Of a stretch of DNA of 64,000 bases, positions 1-11,938 are shown in pieces. The translations under genes were made by a program, and so were the position numbers. Every line of letters starts with the position of its first letter. The stretch's first letter is position 1. The notes below the pieces were generated by a model. It saw only the letters and a list, made by a program, of their open reading frames with translations, made no database searches and had not been told where the DNA came from. This DNA is from Sternotherus odoratus (Eukaryota > Chordata > Testudines > Kinosternidae): NCBI GenBank assembly GCA_032164245.1, contig JAVMKO010000001.1, positions 248,381,644 to 248,445,643 of the forward strand, written 5' to 3'.

Positions 1-676
1 GAGCAAACTATCCCACTGCATAAGAAAAATAAGAAGTATAGCAAGAGATACCCTGGCTTAACCAGGCGATCTTCAATGATCTAAAACTCCAAAAAGGGTC
101 CTACAAAAAGTGGAAACTCAGTCAAATTACAAAGGATGAATAAAACCAAACAACACAAGCATGTAGGGACAAAATTAGATAGGCCAAGGCTCAAAACGAG
201 ATCAAACTAGCTAGGGACATAAAAGGTAAGAAGAAAACATTCTACAAATACATTAGAAACAAAAGGAAGACCAAGGACAGAGTAGGCCAATTACTCAATG
301 AGAGGGGAAAGTCAATAACAGAAAATGTGAAAATGGCAGAGGTGCTTAATGGCTTCTATGTTTCGGTTTTCACCAAGAAGGTTGGTGGCGATTGGACGTC
401 TAACATAGTGAGTAATGATTCTAACAAAAATTGTTAAATGTCTAGAAAACATGACCTATGAGGGAAGATGGAAAAAAGTGGGTTTGTTTATTCTGGAGAA
501 GAGAAGACTGAGTGGGGACATGATAACAGTTTTCAAGTACATAAAAGGTTGTTACAAGGAGGAGGAAGAAAAATTGTTCTTCTTAACCTCTGAGGATAGG
601 GCAAGAAGCAATGGGCTTAAATTGCATAAAGGTCTTTTTAGATTGGGCATTAGGAAAAACTTCCTAACTGTCAGAG
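1..676 (+). pseudogene. CR1 LINE ORF2 fragment, internally deleted
   Basis: This is decayed CR1 non-LTR retrotransposon sequence, cut by the window's left edge. Bases about 190-400 read in one frame as the lysine-rich linker between the endonuclease and reverse-transcriptase domains, including [19 protein letters not shown] and [20 protein letters not shown]. From about 430 the reading jumps to the C-terminal part of ORF2 (LEKRRLSGDM, RARSNGLKLHKG, FRLGIRKNFLTVRV). The catalytic reverse-transcriptase core that should lie between them is missing, so this is an internally deleted copy. Frameshifts and stops before 190 show it is dead. The CR1 resumes at 1222 after an LTR insertion. Frame and motifs are read directly; the family name comes from known CR1 protein features. 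Confidence 0.85.
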
Positions 677-1221
677 TATTGGGCAAAAGCGGGGCTCAGA
701 TACACTCAGTAAAGCCACACCAGATGTATAAGTATAACCAGTTTTATTGCCCAAGTATAATAAGCTTCCCAGCCTTCATGCTTTACTAAATACATACTTC
801 CTAGCATCCAAGCAGGCAAGCAAGAATCAATGCTTACGCCCCTTCTGCTATGGACAGTCCTGGGCCCTCCAGCCTTGTCTTTGAGGGCTCGTAGCAGGCA
901 CTGCTCCAGCAGAGGGAATTTCTGGGCACCCACAAGGCCCAAGTCCACAGGTGAGACTGTTCGCCTAAAGCAATTTTCATGGCCGTTTTTATCACCATCT
1001 CTTTCTCAGGGGGTGTATACATCCATAAGCAGGCTCTGGTAGGAAACACTATTGCTTTCTCTTTCCACACTTAATGCTCTCGGGCCCTCCTTATCTCTTT
1101 ACATGTTTATCCAGTCGGAGTGGCTGCAAGCCAGCCCAGCCGGTCAAAGCGAGTTCGCCACTAGTTCTACCCGGGTCATTCTGTAACAATAGACCAAGAT
1201 AACTTGTGGTCAGCCCCAACA
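677..1221 (-). mobile_element. Solo LTR inserted in CR1
   Basis: A 545-bp block interrupts the CR1 exactly where ORF2 should continue. Its ends are inverted: TATTGGGC at the left, and the right end reads TGTTGGGGC on the minus strand. It is flanked by cagag (672-676) and caggg (1222-1226), a 5-bp target duplication with one mismatch, and CR1 sequence continues on both sides. A minus-strand AATAAA lies near 741-747, which fits an LTR read on the minus strand. No internal retroviral sequence is present, so it is a solo LTR. The LTR family was not identified. Confidence 0.6.
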
Positions 1222-1412
1222 CAGGGTGGCTGAGCACTAGAATAAATTGCCTAGGGAAGTAGTGGAAGCTCCATCATCCAGGATTTTTAAGAGCAGGTTG
1301 GGCAAACACCTGTCAGGGATGGTCTAGATAATACTTAGTCCTGCCTTGAGTGCAGGGGATTGGACTAGATGACCTCTCGAGGTCCCTTCCAGTTCTATGA
1401 TTCTGTGATTCC
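1222..1412 (+). mobile_element. CR1 3' end
   Basis: This resumes the CR1 interrupted at 676. It covers the last ORF2 codons and the 3' untranslated region, ending in the hallmark of short near-repeats (ttctatgattctgtgatt) at about 1394-1412. The stretch ggactagatgacctctcgag is the typical CR1 3' segment of turtles and birds. Confidence 0.9.
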
Positions 1413-2771
1413 CATGGATATTGCAAAGATTCTGTCTCTTGCCCTGGGAAGCTAGGGCTGGTTGCCTCCCAAGGAGGGGAAACTCCTGGTGGGATTTCCA
1501 ATTCCCTATGTGGGCTATTCCCACATGTCTCGAAGCCTCAGAGCCCCAGCTCTGGTGTTGACTTGGTCCCTGCTGCAGAGCAGGGAGCCTAGGCAGCACA
1601 GAGAGTCCCAGCTCCAGGCAGGGCTCTGTGGGGCTGGGAAGCTGCCTACTGTGGAATGACAGTCCTAAGAGCTCCTAGAGATTAGGCTCCAGCTAAGGCT
1701 CCCTTGGCTGCCAGACTGTCTGCTCTTGGGTGGCCCACCCTGGAACAGCGGGACCAAGTTTAGTCAGAAAACTTCTCACCAGCTCTAGCCCAAGGACATA
1801 TAGCAGGCTAGTGGCAGAATGAAGAGCAGACAGAGCCCTCCAGAGCAGAGCTCCTGTAAATATTTTCAAACCCACAGGGCAGGAGCCCCAAGCCCCAGCA
1901 AGCCCCACGAGGCAGAAGCCCCTGAATCCTGGTGCACCCTGAGAAGCAGAAGCTCTAAGCCCCAGTGTGCCCTGTGAGGCAGAAGCCCCGAGGCTCCAGG
2001 AAATACTGTGTGAGAATTTAAGCCCTGAGAATGTAGGTCCCATAATTTCTAAGCCTCGGCTCTACCTGCTAGACAATGTCGAACGACATTTGATCTGAGA
2101 TTTCCAAATGGTTTGTGAAATGTTCACAGTCCAGCTGCAGCTCAGGTTTATGACTTGGCCTTTTTTTTAAATAAATATCCCGAACCAGGATGTAATATTT
2201 AATAGTGTTAACCTGACAGAATAGTTCAGCGTGAGAATACATTGCATTGCACTTCACATTTTGCAATACTAATGTAAAAGAGGCCCTGCTGTTTTGCCAG
2301 TAGAAGAGATAAGCCCCAGAAACATAAATTTAACTGTCCAATGTGTTTTGTCCGGTACATTGCACATTGTGGATTTAACAAAGCTTGTCTAAAGCTTGTG
2401 ATATAGGCCCCCAAAAAAAATATATTTTTGACCCAAAGCTGAAAAAAGAATGAGCAAACATTATTCCTAAATCATATTGACTAAAAATCATATAAGGGTT
2501 TTGGCAAGGACATTTCCTTATTCAACATGATTGCAAAATGGTTTCTTTTGAAGCTAATCAGGTCAGTGTCTTTTATTATAGAATCTGTGTATAACAAGGA
2601 TCCATGTGTTGCAAAATAAGAAATTTCCAGGAGGCAGGATGTCCTCAGTAAGACGTGAGTCAAGAATTCACACCAGAGTTACTACATTATTTCACAACAT
2701 GACTTACAGAAGGCACATTGTTCTGCTAGTTTATCTGCTTACTTGGTTATTTAGTTACTCTCTGAGTACTC
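1413..2771. other. Gene-less stretch
   Basis: No gene or conserved reading frame is visible. It contains a GC-rich minisatellite at 1877-2004, short A-runs near 2410, and a GA run at about 2775-2790 at its right edge. Confidence 0.6.
1877..2004. repeat. About 33-bp minisatellite, 3-4 units
   Basis: Diverged tandem units share the core gcagaagcccc followed by a variable C-rich half; the unit is about 33-34 bp. This is local tandem duplication and not coding. Confidence 0.6.
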
Positions 2772-3004
2772 TAGTAGAGAGAGAGAGAGCCCAGAGCACT
2801 GGACCTGGTGCAAGACCTGAGGCCTGAACCAAAGTCAGCAAAAGCCATGCTATGAGCAAAAGTCAGGCCTTGTCGTAAAGCAGAAGTTTGCTTACAAGTT
2901 AACTCCGGTACATGAACTTGGCAAAAGCAAGGCTGGCATTGCTAAAACACAACACTTCTGAGAAGTACTAGGAACTAGGTATTCATGTAAACAAACGCCA
3001 GAAG

Positions 3005-3323
3005 CACAGGTGCCGACTTGCCAGTATGCTGGGGATACTCGACCCCCAGCTCTACCCCAGGCTCCGCCCCAACTCCACCCCTTCCCCCAAGGCCACACAC
3101 CCCTTCTCTTTCTGACTCCTCCCCCAAGTATACTACGTTTTAGCTCCTTTCCCTTCCTTCCCCAGAGCCTCCTGCAGGCCACGAGGTGCTGATCAGTGGG
3201 GTCCACTGGTGGATGGGAGACGCTCGACGGAGAAGGGAGAGCTGATAGGGGGCTGCTGGTGGGTGTGCAGCACCCACTTTTTTTTCCCAGTGGGTGCTCC
3301 AGCCCACAGAGTCAACGCTTATG
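3005..3323. mobile_element. hAT MITE
   Basis: This 319-bp non-autonomous element is flanked by a perfect 8-bp duplication, gccagaag, at 2997-3004 and 3324-3331. Its ends are degenerate inverted repeats (CACAGGTGCCGACTTG on the left; the right end reads CATAAGCGTTGACTCTG when inverted). The interior is C-rich and has no transposase. The 8-bp duplication supports the hAT superfamily. Confidence 0.8.
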
Positions 3324-3591
3324 GCCAGAAGGCCAATACAGCTACACCCCAACATAGAGTTCTGACATAAACACAATCCTGGGATATGGAACAGGAACCC
3401 TGAGTAAGACAAGGATAGGAGGACAGGACGATGGATGGAGATAGTTGTTTGAACCACCAGGTAGAATGTGTAGTAACTTAAAATGTCAGTAGTGTTATAC
3501 GTAACTTGTTTGTATCAATGGATAAAAGAGGGAGCATAGAAGGATCACCTTTGACCAGCTTAAGGGGCAGCAGAAAGTCCTGCTGCTGACT

Positions 3592-3958
3592 CAGGGCCGG
3601 CGACAGAAATTTGGGGGCCCCCTACTCTGATAGTTTGGGCCCCCCCCCCAGCCGGGCCCCCTCCAGCCCAGCCGCCCCCGCCCAGCCGGCGCTCCCCCCC
3701 AGCTGACAGCTGGCCGCAGCGGGAGCAAGAGCCTGGGAGCGGCGTGAGCCGCCCTTGCTGCTCACCCCTCCTCCCCGCCCTTTCTTCCCCCGGACTGCGC
3801 CGCTGCCGCTGGCCGGGCTCACTGCTCCTGCCGGGGACACGTGCGTTTGTCCGGAGGAGAGCCGCGCCGGATGACTACGGTTAGAGCTGTACCGGGGCCC
3901 CCTAAAGTGCGGGGCCCAGTACAGCTCTACCCGTAGTACCCCCCTGTCGCCGGCCCTG
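3592..3958. mobile_element. hAT MITE
   Basis: This 367-bp element has perfect 15-bp inverted ends, CAGGGCCGGCGACAG and CTGTCGCCGGCCCTG, and a perfect 8-bp duplication tgctgact at 3584-3591 and 3959-3966. The interior is very GC-rich, with an internal hairpin at about 3876-3936 whose arms carry agagctgtac and gtacagctct. It has no coding capacity. Confidence 0.92.
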
Positions 3959-4165
3959 TGCTGACTGAGCTGAGTCCATTGTCACAGGCATGTGTGTGAG
4001 TGTACCTGTAACCACAGAGCCAGGGTAGTAGGATCAGGCTCGGTCAACCATAAACCTAGACAAGTGCCTTCACCACCGAGCCTGTGGTCTTTCCGGGTAG
4101 TACTACTGAGGTCTGCTGAACCAGCTTTCTGCTCAGAGCTGGGACAGAGAGAAAACACACAGACC

Positions 4166-4728
4166 TGCACGCCAACTGACCCCAAATACCTTTTCCTTTG
4201 TGTAAGCTCAAAAGGTTCTCTCTTTCATCAACAGACGTTGGTCCAATAAAACATATTACCCCACCCACCTTGTCTATACTTAGTTACTTCTCTTTTTCTC
4301 TCACCAAGTGATTGAAATGTTTGTGAAATACACTGCGGTGTCAATTACCATGAAGCCAGTCTTTTGAAAAACAAAATTTCAGAGGGAAAAAAAGGTTAAG
4401 CAAATGCTTTTGCTCAATCCCTTTGTCACCATAATGTTGCCAGACCCAGGATGAGAGCAGAAATGTTAATGCCCGACAAAATAACTGGTCCAGCAAAGAA
4501 GGATTTAGCTTCCAGAGTCTGTGGGAAGCAGGAAGTTTTTACAATAGGAGGGGCCTAATGCAGGCAGAATGAGCTGAAACTGAGCACAGAGAACACCATT
4601 GTATTTGCAAAAAGGGCACAACTCTCTTCTCAGCCTTAACAATGTAACCCCAACAATGTAATGGATTGAACTGCCACAACTGAAAGGAAAAATTAGTCCA
4701 TGGTGTTTACACTAATGATTATCATAGG
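4166..4728. other. Gene-less stretch with SINE-like tail
   Basis: No reading frame stands out. At about 4195-4285 lies a fragment (ttggtccaataaaacatatt, then ccacccaccttgtct) that I recall as the tail of a common turtle retroposon read in reverse. The rest is unannotated. Confidence 0.5.
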
Positions 4729-5345
4729 TAGGGCCCTACCAAATTCAGGGTCCATTTTGGTCAATTTCATGATCATAGGATTTTAAAAACTCTAAATTTC
4801 ATTTTGGATATTTAAATCTGAAATTTCACGATGTTGTAAGTGGAGGGGGTCCTGACCCAAAAGAGGGTTGTGGGGAGGGGGGGCTGCAAGGTTACGGTGG
4901 GGTGGTCGTGGTATTTCCACTTCACTCTACACTTCTGCTGGCGGTGGCGCTGCGTTCAGAGCTGGGCAGACCAAGAGCATTGGCTGCAGGCCAAGACCCC
5001 AGGTCTGAAGGCAGCGCCACTGCTAGCAGCAGCGCAGAAGTAAGGATGGCATGGTATGGTACTTCTGAACTGCTGCTGCTCGCGGGGTGCTTCCTTCAGA
5101 GTTGGATGCCCAGCCAGTAGTCACCACTCTCCGGCCACCCAGCTCTGAAGGCAGCACAGAAATAAGAGTAGTAATACCATGACCCCCCACACACAATAAC
5201 TTTGGGACCCCTTTTGGGTTGGGACCCACAGTTTGAGAAACACTGGTCTCCCTTGTGAAATCTGTATAGACCAGATTTCATGGGGGAGACCAGATTTTAT
5301 GGTCCATGCCGCATTTTTCATGGCTCTGAATTTGGTAGGGCCCTA
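4729..5345. mobile_element. hAT-like element with TAGGGCCCTACC ends
   Basis: The ends are inverted copies of TAGGGCCCTACCAAATTCA (left 4729-4747, right about 5327-5345). The flanks attatcatagg and attatcagg are an imperfect target duplication. The interior repeats the theme cttctgctggcggtgg and agctctgaaggcagc in both orientations. A related, better-delimited copy lies at 50403-52031 with a perfect 8-bp duplication, which supports hAT membership. Confidence 0.75.
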
Positions 5346-5520
5346 ATTATCAGGAAAGAGGCAGGTGAAAAGGATGGATGCATAGAGAACATCATAGGAA
5401 AGAGAGGGATTGATACACATGCCATCAAGCATAGCAAAGAGAAGTGATTCAAGCGCTTAGAAAAATAACCTGCTATCTGTTACAATTAAGGAAACTGGAG
5501 AGCACTGGATCCATCTATGG

Positions 5521-5830
5521 CAGGGGTAGGCATCCTATGGCACGGGTGCCAAAGGCGGCACGCGAGCTGATTTTCAGTGGCACTCACACTGTCTGGGTCC
5601 TGGCCACCAATCCAGGGAGCTCAGCATTTTAATTTAATTTAAATGAAGCTTTTTAAATATTTTAAAAAACTTATTTACTTTACATACAACAATAGTTTAG
5701 TTCTATATTATAGACTTATAGAAAAAGACATTCTAAAAATGTTAAAATGTGTTACTGGCACCCAAAATCTTAAGTTAGAGTGAATAAATGAAGACTCGGC
5801 ACACCACTTCTGAAAGGTTGCCGACCCCTG
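5521..5830. mobile_element. hAT MITE (CAGGGGTAGGCATCC ends)
   Basis: This 310-bp AT-rich element starts CAGGGGTAGGCATCC and ends AGGTTGCCGACCCCTG. The flanking octamers are atctatgg (5513-5520) and atctatag (5831-5838), one mismatch. It encodes no transposase. Confidence 0.85.
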
Positions 5831-6549
5831 ATCTATAGGAACCAGCCTTGATCTGTTAACAGTGTCAGAGACAAAGGAAAACAGATAACCCACAGAGAGA
5901 TGAAGATAATAGGCAGGAGAGCTATATGAAGATCAGGAATGACAGCATGGAAGATAACTGGTACACATTGTAAGGAGGCATTAAAATGCATGAAGAGCAT
6001 TAATAGAGGAACTGTAAGTGCATGCATGGAACAATGACAATAATGTCACAGGCTTTAATGAAACATGCTAGGAGTGTGCGAATTAATTCCAACTGAGAGG
6101 ACACTTACGAAAAAGAAATAACTAGCTAGTTAAAAGAAGCCGGAGTGAAAGCAGGGAGCGAAATACCTTTGCACAGCATGACAAAGGAAGGCAGAAGACA
6201 AATCTAAGAACATGAGGATTAAAAGGATTCTCCACTGCTAGAAAACAAATAAACGTGTAATAGGAATATGCTACATTCACCATGTGGGACTAGAGCAAGT
6301 GGATAAGGAGGTGAGAAGCAAAATGAAAATGTCCTTAAAGAAGGAAGGATAACCTGCTCATCAATAACTTGGGACATAGCAAAGGCAGGTGGCATACTAG
6401 TGGGTAAAATACATAATGGATATAGTGCACAAGCCATCTTGAAAAGGAACAAGGATGGAGTTAACAAGGCATTAAGGGTTTTATGTTATAGAGGTAAGTC
6501 TATTCACATAAGCTAATGGCCATCCTCTACATATATTAGCCATAGTGTG
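5831..6549. other. Gene-less stretch
   Basis: Apart from one octamer of target duplication at its left edge, nothing recognisable is present: no long frame, no clear repeat. Confidence 0.55.
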
Positions 6550-6730
6550 TATAGCAGTGTGCTGTAGTGCGGATTTCAGGCTGCCAGGAGTCCTAGTTTC
6601 ATTTTCTGTCTCTTCCACTGACTCACAGCATGGCTTTGGATAACACCATTAGCCTCTCTGAGCCTCCTTTTCTACATCTGGAAAATGGGGACATGAGTTA
6701 TCTCCCAAGGGAGTTGCAATACAAACAGTT
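6550..6730 (+). repeat. MIR-like SINE
   Basis: The sequence follows the MIR order in the forward sense: caggctgccaggagtcctag, then tcttccactgactcacagca, then cctctctgagcctcc, then ctggaaaatggggacatgag. It is old and diverged, with no insertion-site duplication visible. A simple aat/atg-rich stretch follows at about 6741-6778. Confidence 0.75.
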
Positions 6731-9700
6731 TAAAGCATAAGATAATAATAATGATGGTGGTGATGATAAGGATGATGTATGAGAAAAACCTGCCACCTCT
6801 ACGGCTGTGCCTATGGCTTGTGAATATAAATACCCACCTTGATCACACTGAAGGCTCCGGGCTACTTGTATCATTTCATATACTCCAGGTAAACAGCTAC
6901 CTTTATCATCTCGCTGTCCCTTGCGGAGTGGTAGGAGTTTCACCCTAATAGTGCCACACAACCTCAGCTCCACGGTTCTCAATATTTCCACTTGCTTTGA
7001 GCACCATCCGCAAGGCTATCTTGATGATCCAAAAGTGGAACCTAGAGAAGCAAGTTGTAACAGCAGCAGCAGCACAAGTTCTGACCTTAGGGCTAGAAAA
7101 AGACTCTTCTCCAGCATACGTTGGGGAGGCAAGCTAAAGGACAATGAGTTCATTGGCACAAGAAGCACTAGTGACCTCTTGCCAGTGGTATTCTCTTCCC
7201 AATGCATTCCCTCTTCTTGAAATTACCATGAAGGGCAATAGATCATTTTGCAGATCCTCCTCATCAAAAAGGAAATTGAAACAACTGAGCTGGGCAAGGG
7301 GTGTGACCCAGTGACACGTGAATAGAACTAAACCCACTACTCTATACCTCAGAAACAAATATATCAAACAGACATTTCACAACATCCCTGCATGCCACAA
7401 AGGATCAGTCTGGCAATTCCTTCCTCCTGTTGTTCTACAGCAAGGTTAAAGCTCACCTGTGCAAGAAACAGAGCCTTCTTAGGGGCAGTCAGAGAATGTA
7501 AAACAAACTCTCACAGGAACCATCCCAGTGCACTACCTTCTACTACCTTCTACTCCAAATGCAAAGTGCATTCCTTCAGCCTTTCCAATATAAACACATA
7601 GTCCAGTGTACATATAACATCCTAAACCATTTTGTTAAAAGAAGACATTTTAAATCTCCTCTCCCCACAATTTCCCTCTGGAGAGTGGAGGGGAAAAGAA
7701 TGACCCACATGTGACAGACATTAATCACAACACTTAATGCACTCAGTGATGAGGGCTGTCTAAGAACCAGAATAGACCAGAAAAAGTGAACAGCTACTCA
7801 CATGAGTAATCTCATTGACTTCATCCTTGGTTTCAGTCACTGCTGGAGAGGTCATAGAAGAGATTGGTGAAAAGAAAGCTCCCAGCCCCCTGCCCCTTTC
7901 CCACCCTCCCCCTCGCTATTTAAACTAAAGGAAGAAATCCCTACCCATTTATTAAAAAAAACAAACTATTCAACTACAAAGTTCATTATTGTGGCTAGAT
8001 TGTGCAGGATTTTGGTTTACCTGTAGAGCCTGGAATATACGTGCTTCCAGTCCAATAACGAGCACAATGATCCATTCTGACCGGTAATGTGTTTTGCATA
8101 ATGGCACCTGCAGGTGACACTGAACTAGCCTATTCTACTGAAGTTATGCATACAACAGGGAGACATATAATTAAGATGGAACGGGGGTATGGTCAGTGGG
8201 ACTCTGATTTTTTTTCTGATTTATTTGAGTTGTTATTGGAGCACCAGTCAGGCTCCTGAAAATCTTGGTATGGGATAAACTGGACGTCACCCTGTGGTAT
8301 GCAGAATTCCAGTAGAACAGGCTGGCTCCATGTCCCCTGCAGTGGCCATTATGCAAATTATGTTACTGTTCAGAATGAATTATCAGGCCAGTTTTCAAAC
8401 TCTGTGATAACTGAAGAAACCGAGGCAAAAGAAAACAGAGTGGCCCAGCAGCCCCAGGAGGCTCTTGAGAAAAGAAACTTCTCTTAGAATAGTACCCACA
8501 TTACAACCTGACTTTTCACTGGCTCCCTAAGGAAATGTTATGGTTACAGCTGTAGACATTATGAGCCCGATTCTATAGCCTCCAGATTTTATTAACTCAA
8601 TTCAACCTCCATTTTGGAGAAGATACACCAAGGAGGAATTTAACCCTACAATATGGGAGGCACAGCTAAGATTACCTAACACTTCCCATTACAGAGGCCG
8701 TGTTTTCAATTGCTTATAATTTTGCCAAACTTTAACCATCTGGGATGAAATTTTTCTTGCTCAGTCTCTGCCTCAGGTTAATTTCATTTTTTAAAGATTG
8801 ATCAAAAACAGAATAACCATTTTTGAGAATAAAATTAGGGAGAAATAGGTCGTTTTTCCAGTGTTATTTTTTATCTGGCAGATTTTAGACAAGCTCCGTA
8901 GGTTAGAGCAGTAACTTGGAATGTGGTAGAGGCAGAGTTCTAGGATCTTATGCTGTCTCCAGGACGATCCAGTCAGATTTAACCGAGTTATAAGCTTAAA
9001 TTTTACAGAAAAAATATTGGAAGGATTACACAAGGTCAGTCTTGCAGAGCTGAGAAACAGAAGCCAGGTTTCTAATATGCAGATTGTTGATAATTGTATA
9101 GTCAATTGCTTGATTACACTTTGGTTATTTGGTTTTTTGAGTATATTTGTCATATTGTTGTACTGAGTGTAAAGTCCATCAGGTTTCTTTTTATAACGCA
9201 AACAGAATATCATATGGGGAAAAGGGTTGTATATGATACCAATCTCTGGGAAGCCATATGATGCAGCATTGTTACTTTCACCTTTCACAGAAGGTGTACT
9301 CCTAAAACCATCATTTTATACCTTACCTGCTTACAAGTAAAAGGTACTGAGTGCATCATCTGAAACTAGATTTAACCAGCCGGCTTTCTACCTTGTTTTT
9401 CTGGTACCGCAAGGTACATGTTATCTCCTTTATCTGAACATACACATTTCAGGTGCCAAAGGGCATGAAAGCACTTCCTATGTTTGTAGTAGAGTACAAT
9501 AATTATATATCCTGTTCTCTTCCTTTGGGACATTTTTATACAGGCTTGTGAGAATAACTCCCTTTCTATTTCGATGGTAAAGCATTTATCTGTCCTGATC
9601 TTGACAGCATCCCTTTTCGCTCAGGCCAAAACTTCCTTCAGTGAATGCAAGGGGTTATGGGCTACTTCGCATAAGTGAGCTGGGCCAATATAGACTATAT

Positions 9701-9893
9701 GTTGTGTTATGACATTTGTGCTGAATGCATATTAATCTAAATGTGGTGCAGATAATACATATTATTAATATGATATGTATCTATGATAGCCAGCATATAT
9801 TAGTCAACAGGCCCCCCCACCTTGTCACCGTGATGATTATTATAACTTAAGTGACACCTTTGCCAAACTAATATATGGAGCAGCAGTGAGGCC
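6731..9893. other. Gene-less AT-rich stretch
   Basis: No gene could be supported over about 3.2 kb. The longest open frame (8791-9288, minus, 165 codons) has an AT-rich chance-like composition with no domain I recognise. A short run of agcagcagcagc occurs near 7060. No terminal repeats or target duplications were noticed. Confidence 0.5.
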
Positions 9894-10333
9894 TGTCACA
9901 GGATAGCTGGTCTCTGTGGATAGGCTGCGCCCAGTTCCCCTGAACTGGAGCAGGTGAGGTGAACCTAATCCCGCCAATTCAACAGGGCTGGTCTACACCT
10001 GGGCCTATAAAGCACAGCTAGTAGGCAGCTGAAGAGGAAGAACTGAGATAGGCTGAACCCTGGGCAGCAAAGGCCACACTGGAGTGGAGCTAATTCCTGT
10101 GGTGGGTCCCAGGAGCAAGGGGGCTAAGGGCTCAAAGAAGCAACCCTATGACTGCAGTTCCAAGAGTGGAGCAGAGCAAGGAAGCTACCAGGACCTGGTG
10201 TGCCAGGGACTCCTGGGAAGAGTGGCCCTGAAGTCTGAGGTCCAGTTTGTCATCAAACTTGAAATCTCCTTGACTGAGACTGGGCGTGGCAGCAAATGCT
10301 TGGAGCTGGGGAGCAGCAGTGGCCCCTGTGACA
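9894..10333 (+). mobile_element. Solo LTR with TGTCACAGG/CCTGTGACA ends
   Basis: This 440-bp block begins TGTCACAGG and ends with the exact inverse CCTGTGACA, the TG...CA form of an LTR. A TATA box, TATAAAG, sits at 10006-10012 in the forward sense. Flanks aggcc and ggacc are only a partial match, so the 5-bp duplication is degraded or absent. The apparent open frame across it (10084-10506) is incidental. Confidence 0.75.
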
Positions 10334-11605
10334 GGACCTTTATATGTCATTTAAAGTGTTTTACCAAACTGCATGAGCCCTACATAATTAACACAGCTAA
10401 AATTAATTCACCTTGTAACACAGCAAAGCTTAAATGCAACTTCTATCCAAGTGTGGGAAATCTGTATTTTAAGTTCCCCATCGTGGATCAGTTCAGTCAA
10501 GGCTAGTTTTGCTTTCTGGGAGTCATTGCTAATTTGACTAACACGTGTGTCTTTCCAATCTAGTAATGTTTTTAAATGTAAAGTAAGTGGACTAATAAGG
10601 ACGTTAAAACCTGGTAAGTTTCAACTTCCCCCTGACATTGGGAGTCCCTTTGGACAATAGATTCATGTAGAAAAACTGGGATGGCATGAATTATAGTGTA
10701 TCCTACCATGCTACGTACATGAGGAGGAAAACAGAAAATTGGAGTAGTGGCATTACAAGTGAGATCTCCATAATCAGTAATTAGTTACTACACCGTACTG
10801 TCCACTCATATCATGTTACCCTTGCTGCTGGCTGTCACCATGTGGTAAGCTTCACCAGGCAGGAGACAGGTGCAGCTAGCTTCTCTGTCTCATTGTACTG
10901 GAACATTGTACTCATTGTGGCCAGTGAAGTTATAATGTTAGAAGTGTTTCCAGCACAAGAAGGCACATGCAGAGCTCTTTAGCTTTGCATTGCTGCATGA
11001 GACACCAGTAGCTGAGGTAGATCCAGCTGTTCCTTGTTGATTATGTCTTCCAGATAACCTACTTAATAGACATTAGCTAACTTGTTAAATATCATTGTGT
11101 CAGGATCAAATATTGGTTTATATGGAACTAAACCGAGCAAGATTCTTTTGACTAGTTTGCCTCAATTACGATGAGGTGCCACTGACCCCAGATAATGAAT
11201 GGTACCAAAAAGGGATCTATCCACACAATTTAACACTTTTCCAGTTTACCATTGTTTTTGTTATACACTAAGGACAATACCACTTAGTTAAATATTCATT
11301 GCTAATAAGGTTAGGCTATTTTCCTTTCTTAATATCCCCTAATGGATTGATCATAGTACTTTACGCAACTCCCATAAATAGAACAAATTTCTCTTCCAAC
11401 ACAAATTCCTCTTGCCTTCATATTATGTACTGCAATTAATTTATTACATTTTGCTTGTATTTAGTTAAACAGCTTAACATCAATGTTAAGTCTATTATAT
11501 ACTACACTGTGTTGTTGCTGGGGCTATTTTTGGTAGCTAAATCCTCAGTGCCAGGAATTATGGATTTAGAAACGGTTTCAGTTGCATGATGCTCAGATGC
11601 TAGCT
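10334..11605. other. Gene-less stretch
   Basis: AT-rich sequence with no supported gene. It ends at the target duplication of the hAT element starting at 11606. Confidence 0.5.
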
Positions 11606-11938
11606 CAGGGATCAGCAACCTTTGGCACACAGCCCATCAGGGAAATCCACTGGTGGACCAGGATGGTTTGTTTACCTGTAGCATATGCAGGTTCAGCCGA
11701 TCTCAGTGCCCACTGACTGCAATTTGCCATTCCAGGCCAATAGGGGCCTCGCAAAGCAGCAGCCAGCACATCCCTTGGCCCGCACCGCTTCCCACAGCCC
11801 CCATTGGCCTGAAAAGGCGAACCCCAGCCAATGGGAGCTGTGATTGGCCGAACCTGTGGATGCTGCAGGTAACTAAACCATCCCAGCCCACCAGTGGATT
11901 TCCCTTACAGGCCACATGCCAAAGGTTGCCGATCCGTG
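11606..11938. mobile_element. hAT MITE (CAGGGATCAGCAACC family)
   Basis: This 333-bp element starts CAGGGATCAGCAACCTTTGG and ends CCAAAGGTTGCCGATCCGTG. Its octamers are tgctagct (11598-11605) and tgctagat (11939-11946). The two halves are near inverted copies, each with a caggttcagccgat-type motif. The same family recurs at 18064, 37010 and 47623. It appears to have landed at the 3' edge of the CR1 that follows. Confidence 0.88.

Larger units (their letters stand above)
2772..4165 (+). mobile_element. LTR-type solo element carrying two hAT insertions
   Basis: After removing two hAT elements (3005-3323 and 3592-3958, each with clear 8-bp target duplications), the remaining sequence reads as one LTR of roughly 700 bp. 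It has a TATA-like gataaaag at 3521-3528 and a downstream region ending near acacaca at about 4163. I recall near-identical sequence as a dispersed turtle LTR. The outer borders are approximate, because I could not find a convincing target duplication. Confidence 0.5.

Noticed and set aside
3592..3958. CpG-rich block as a CpG island
   Set aside because: It is fully explained by a hAT element with perfect ends and octamer duplication.
8791..9288. 165-codon open frame, minus strand
   Set aside because: AT-rich composition, no recognisable domain, no repeat or splice context; chance is likely in 64 kb. Not called as a gene.
10084..10506. 140-codon frame
   Set aside because: Overlaps a solo LTR and its flank; no homology recognised.
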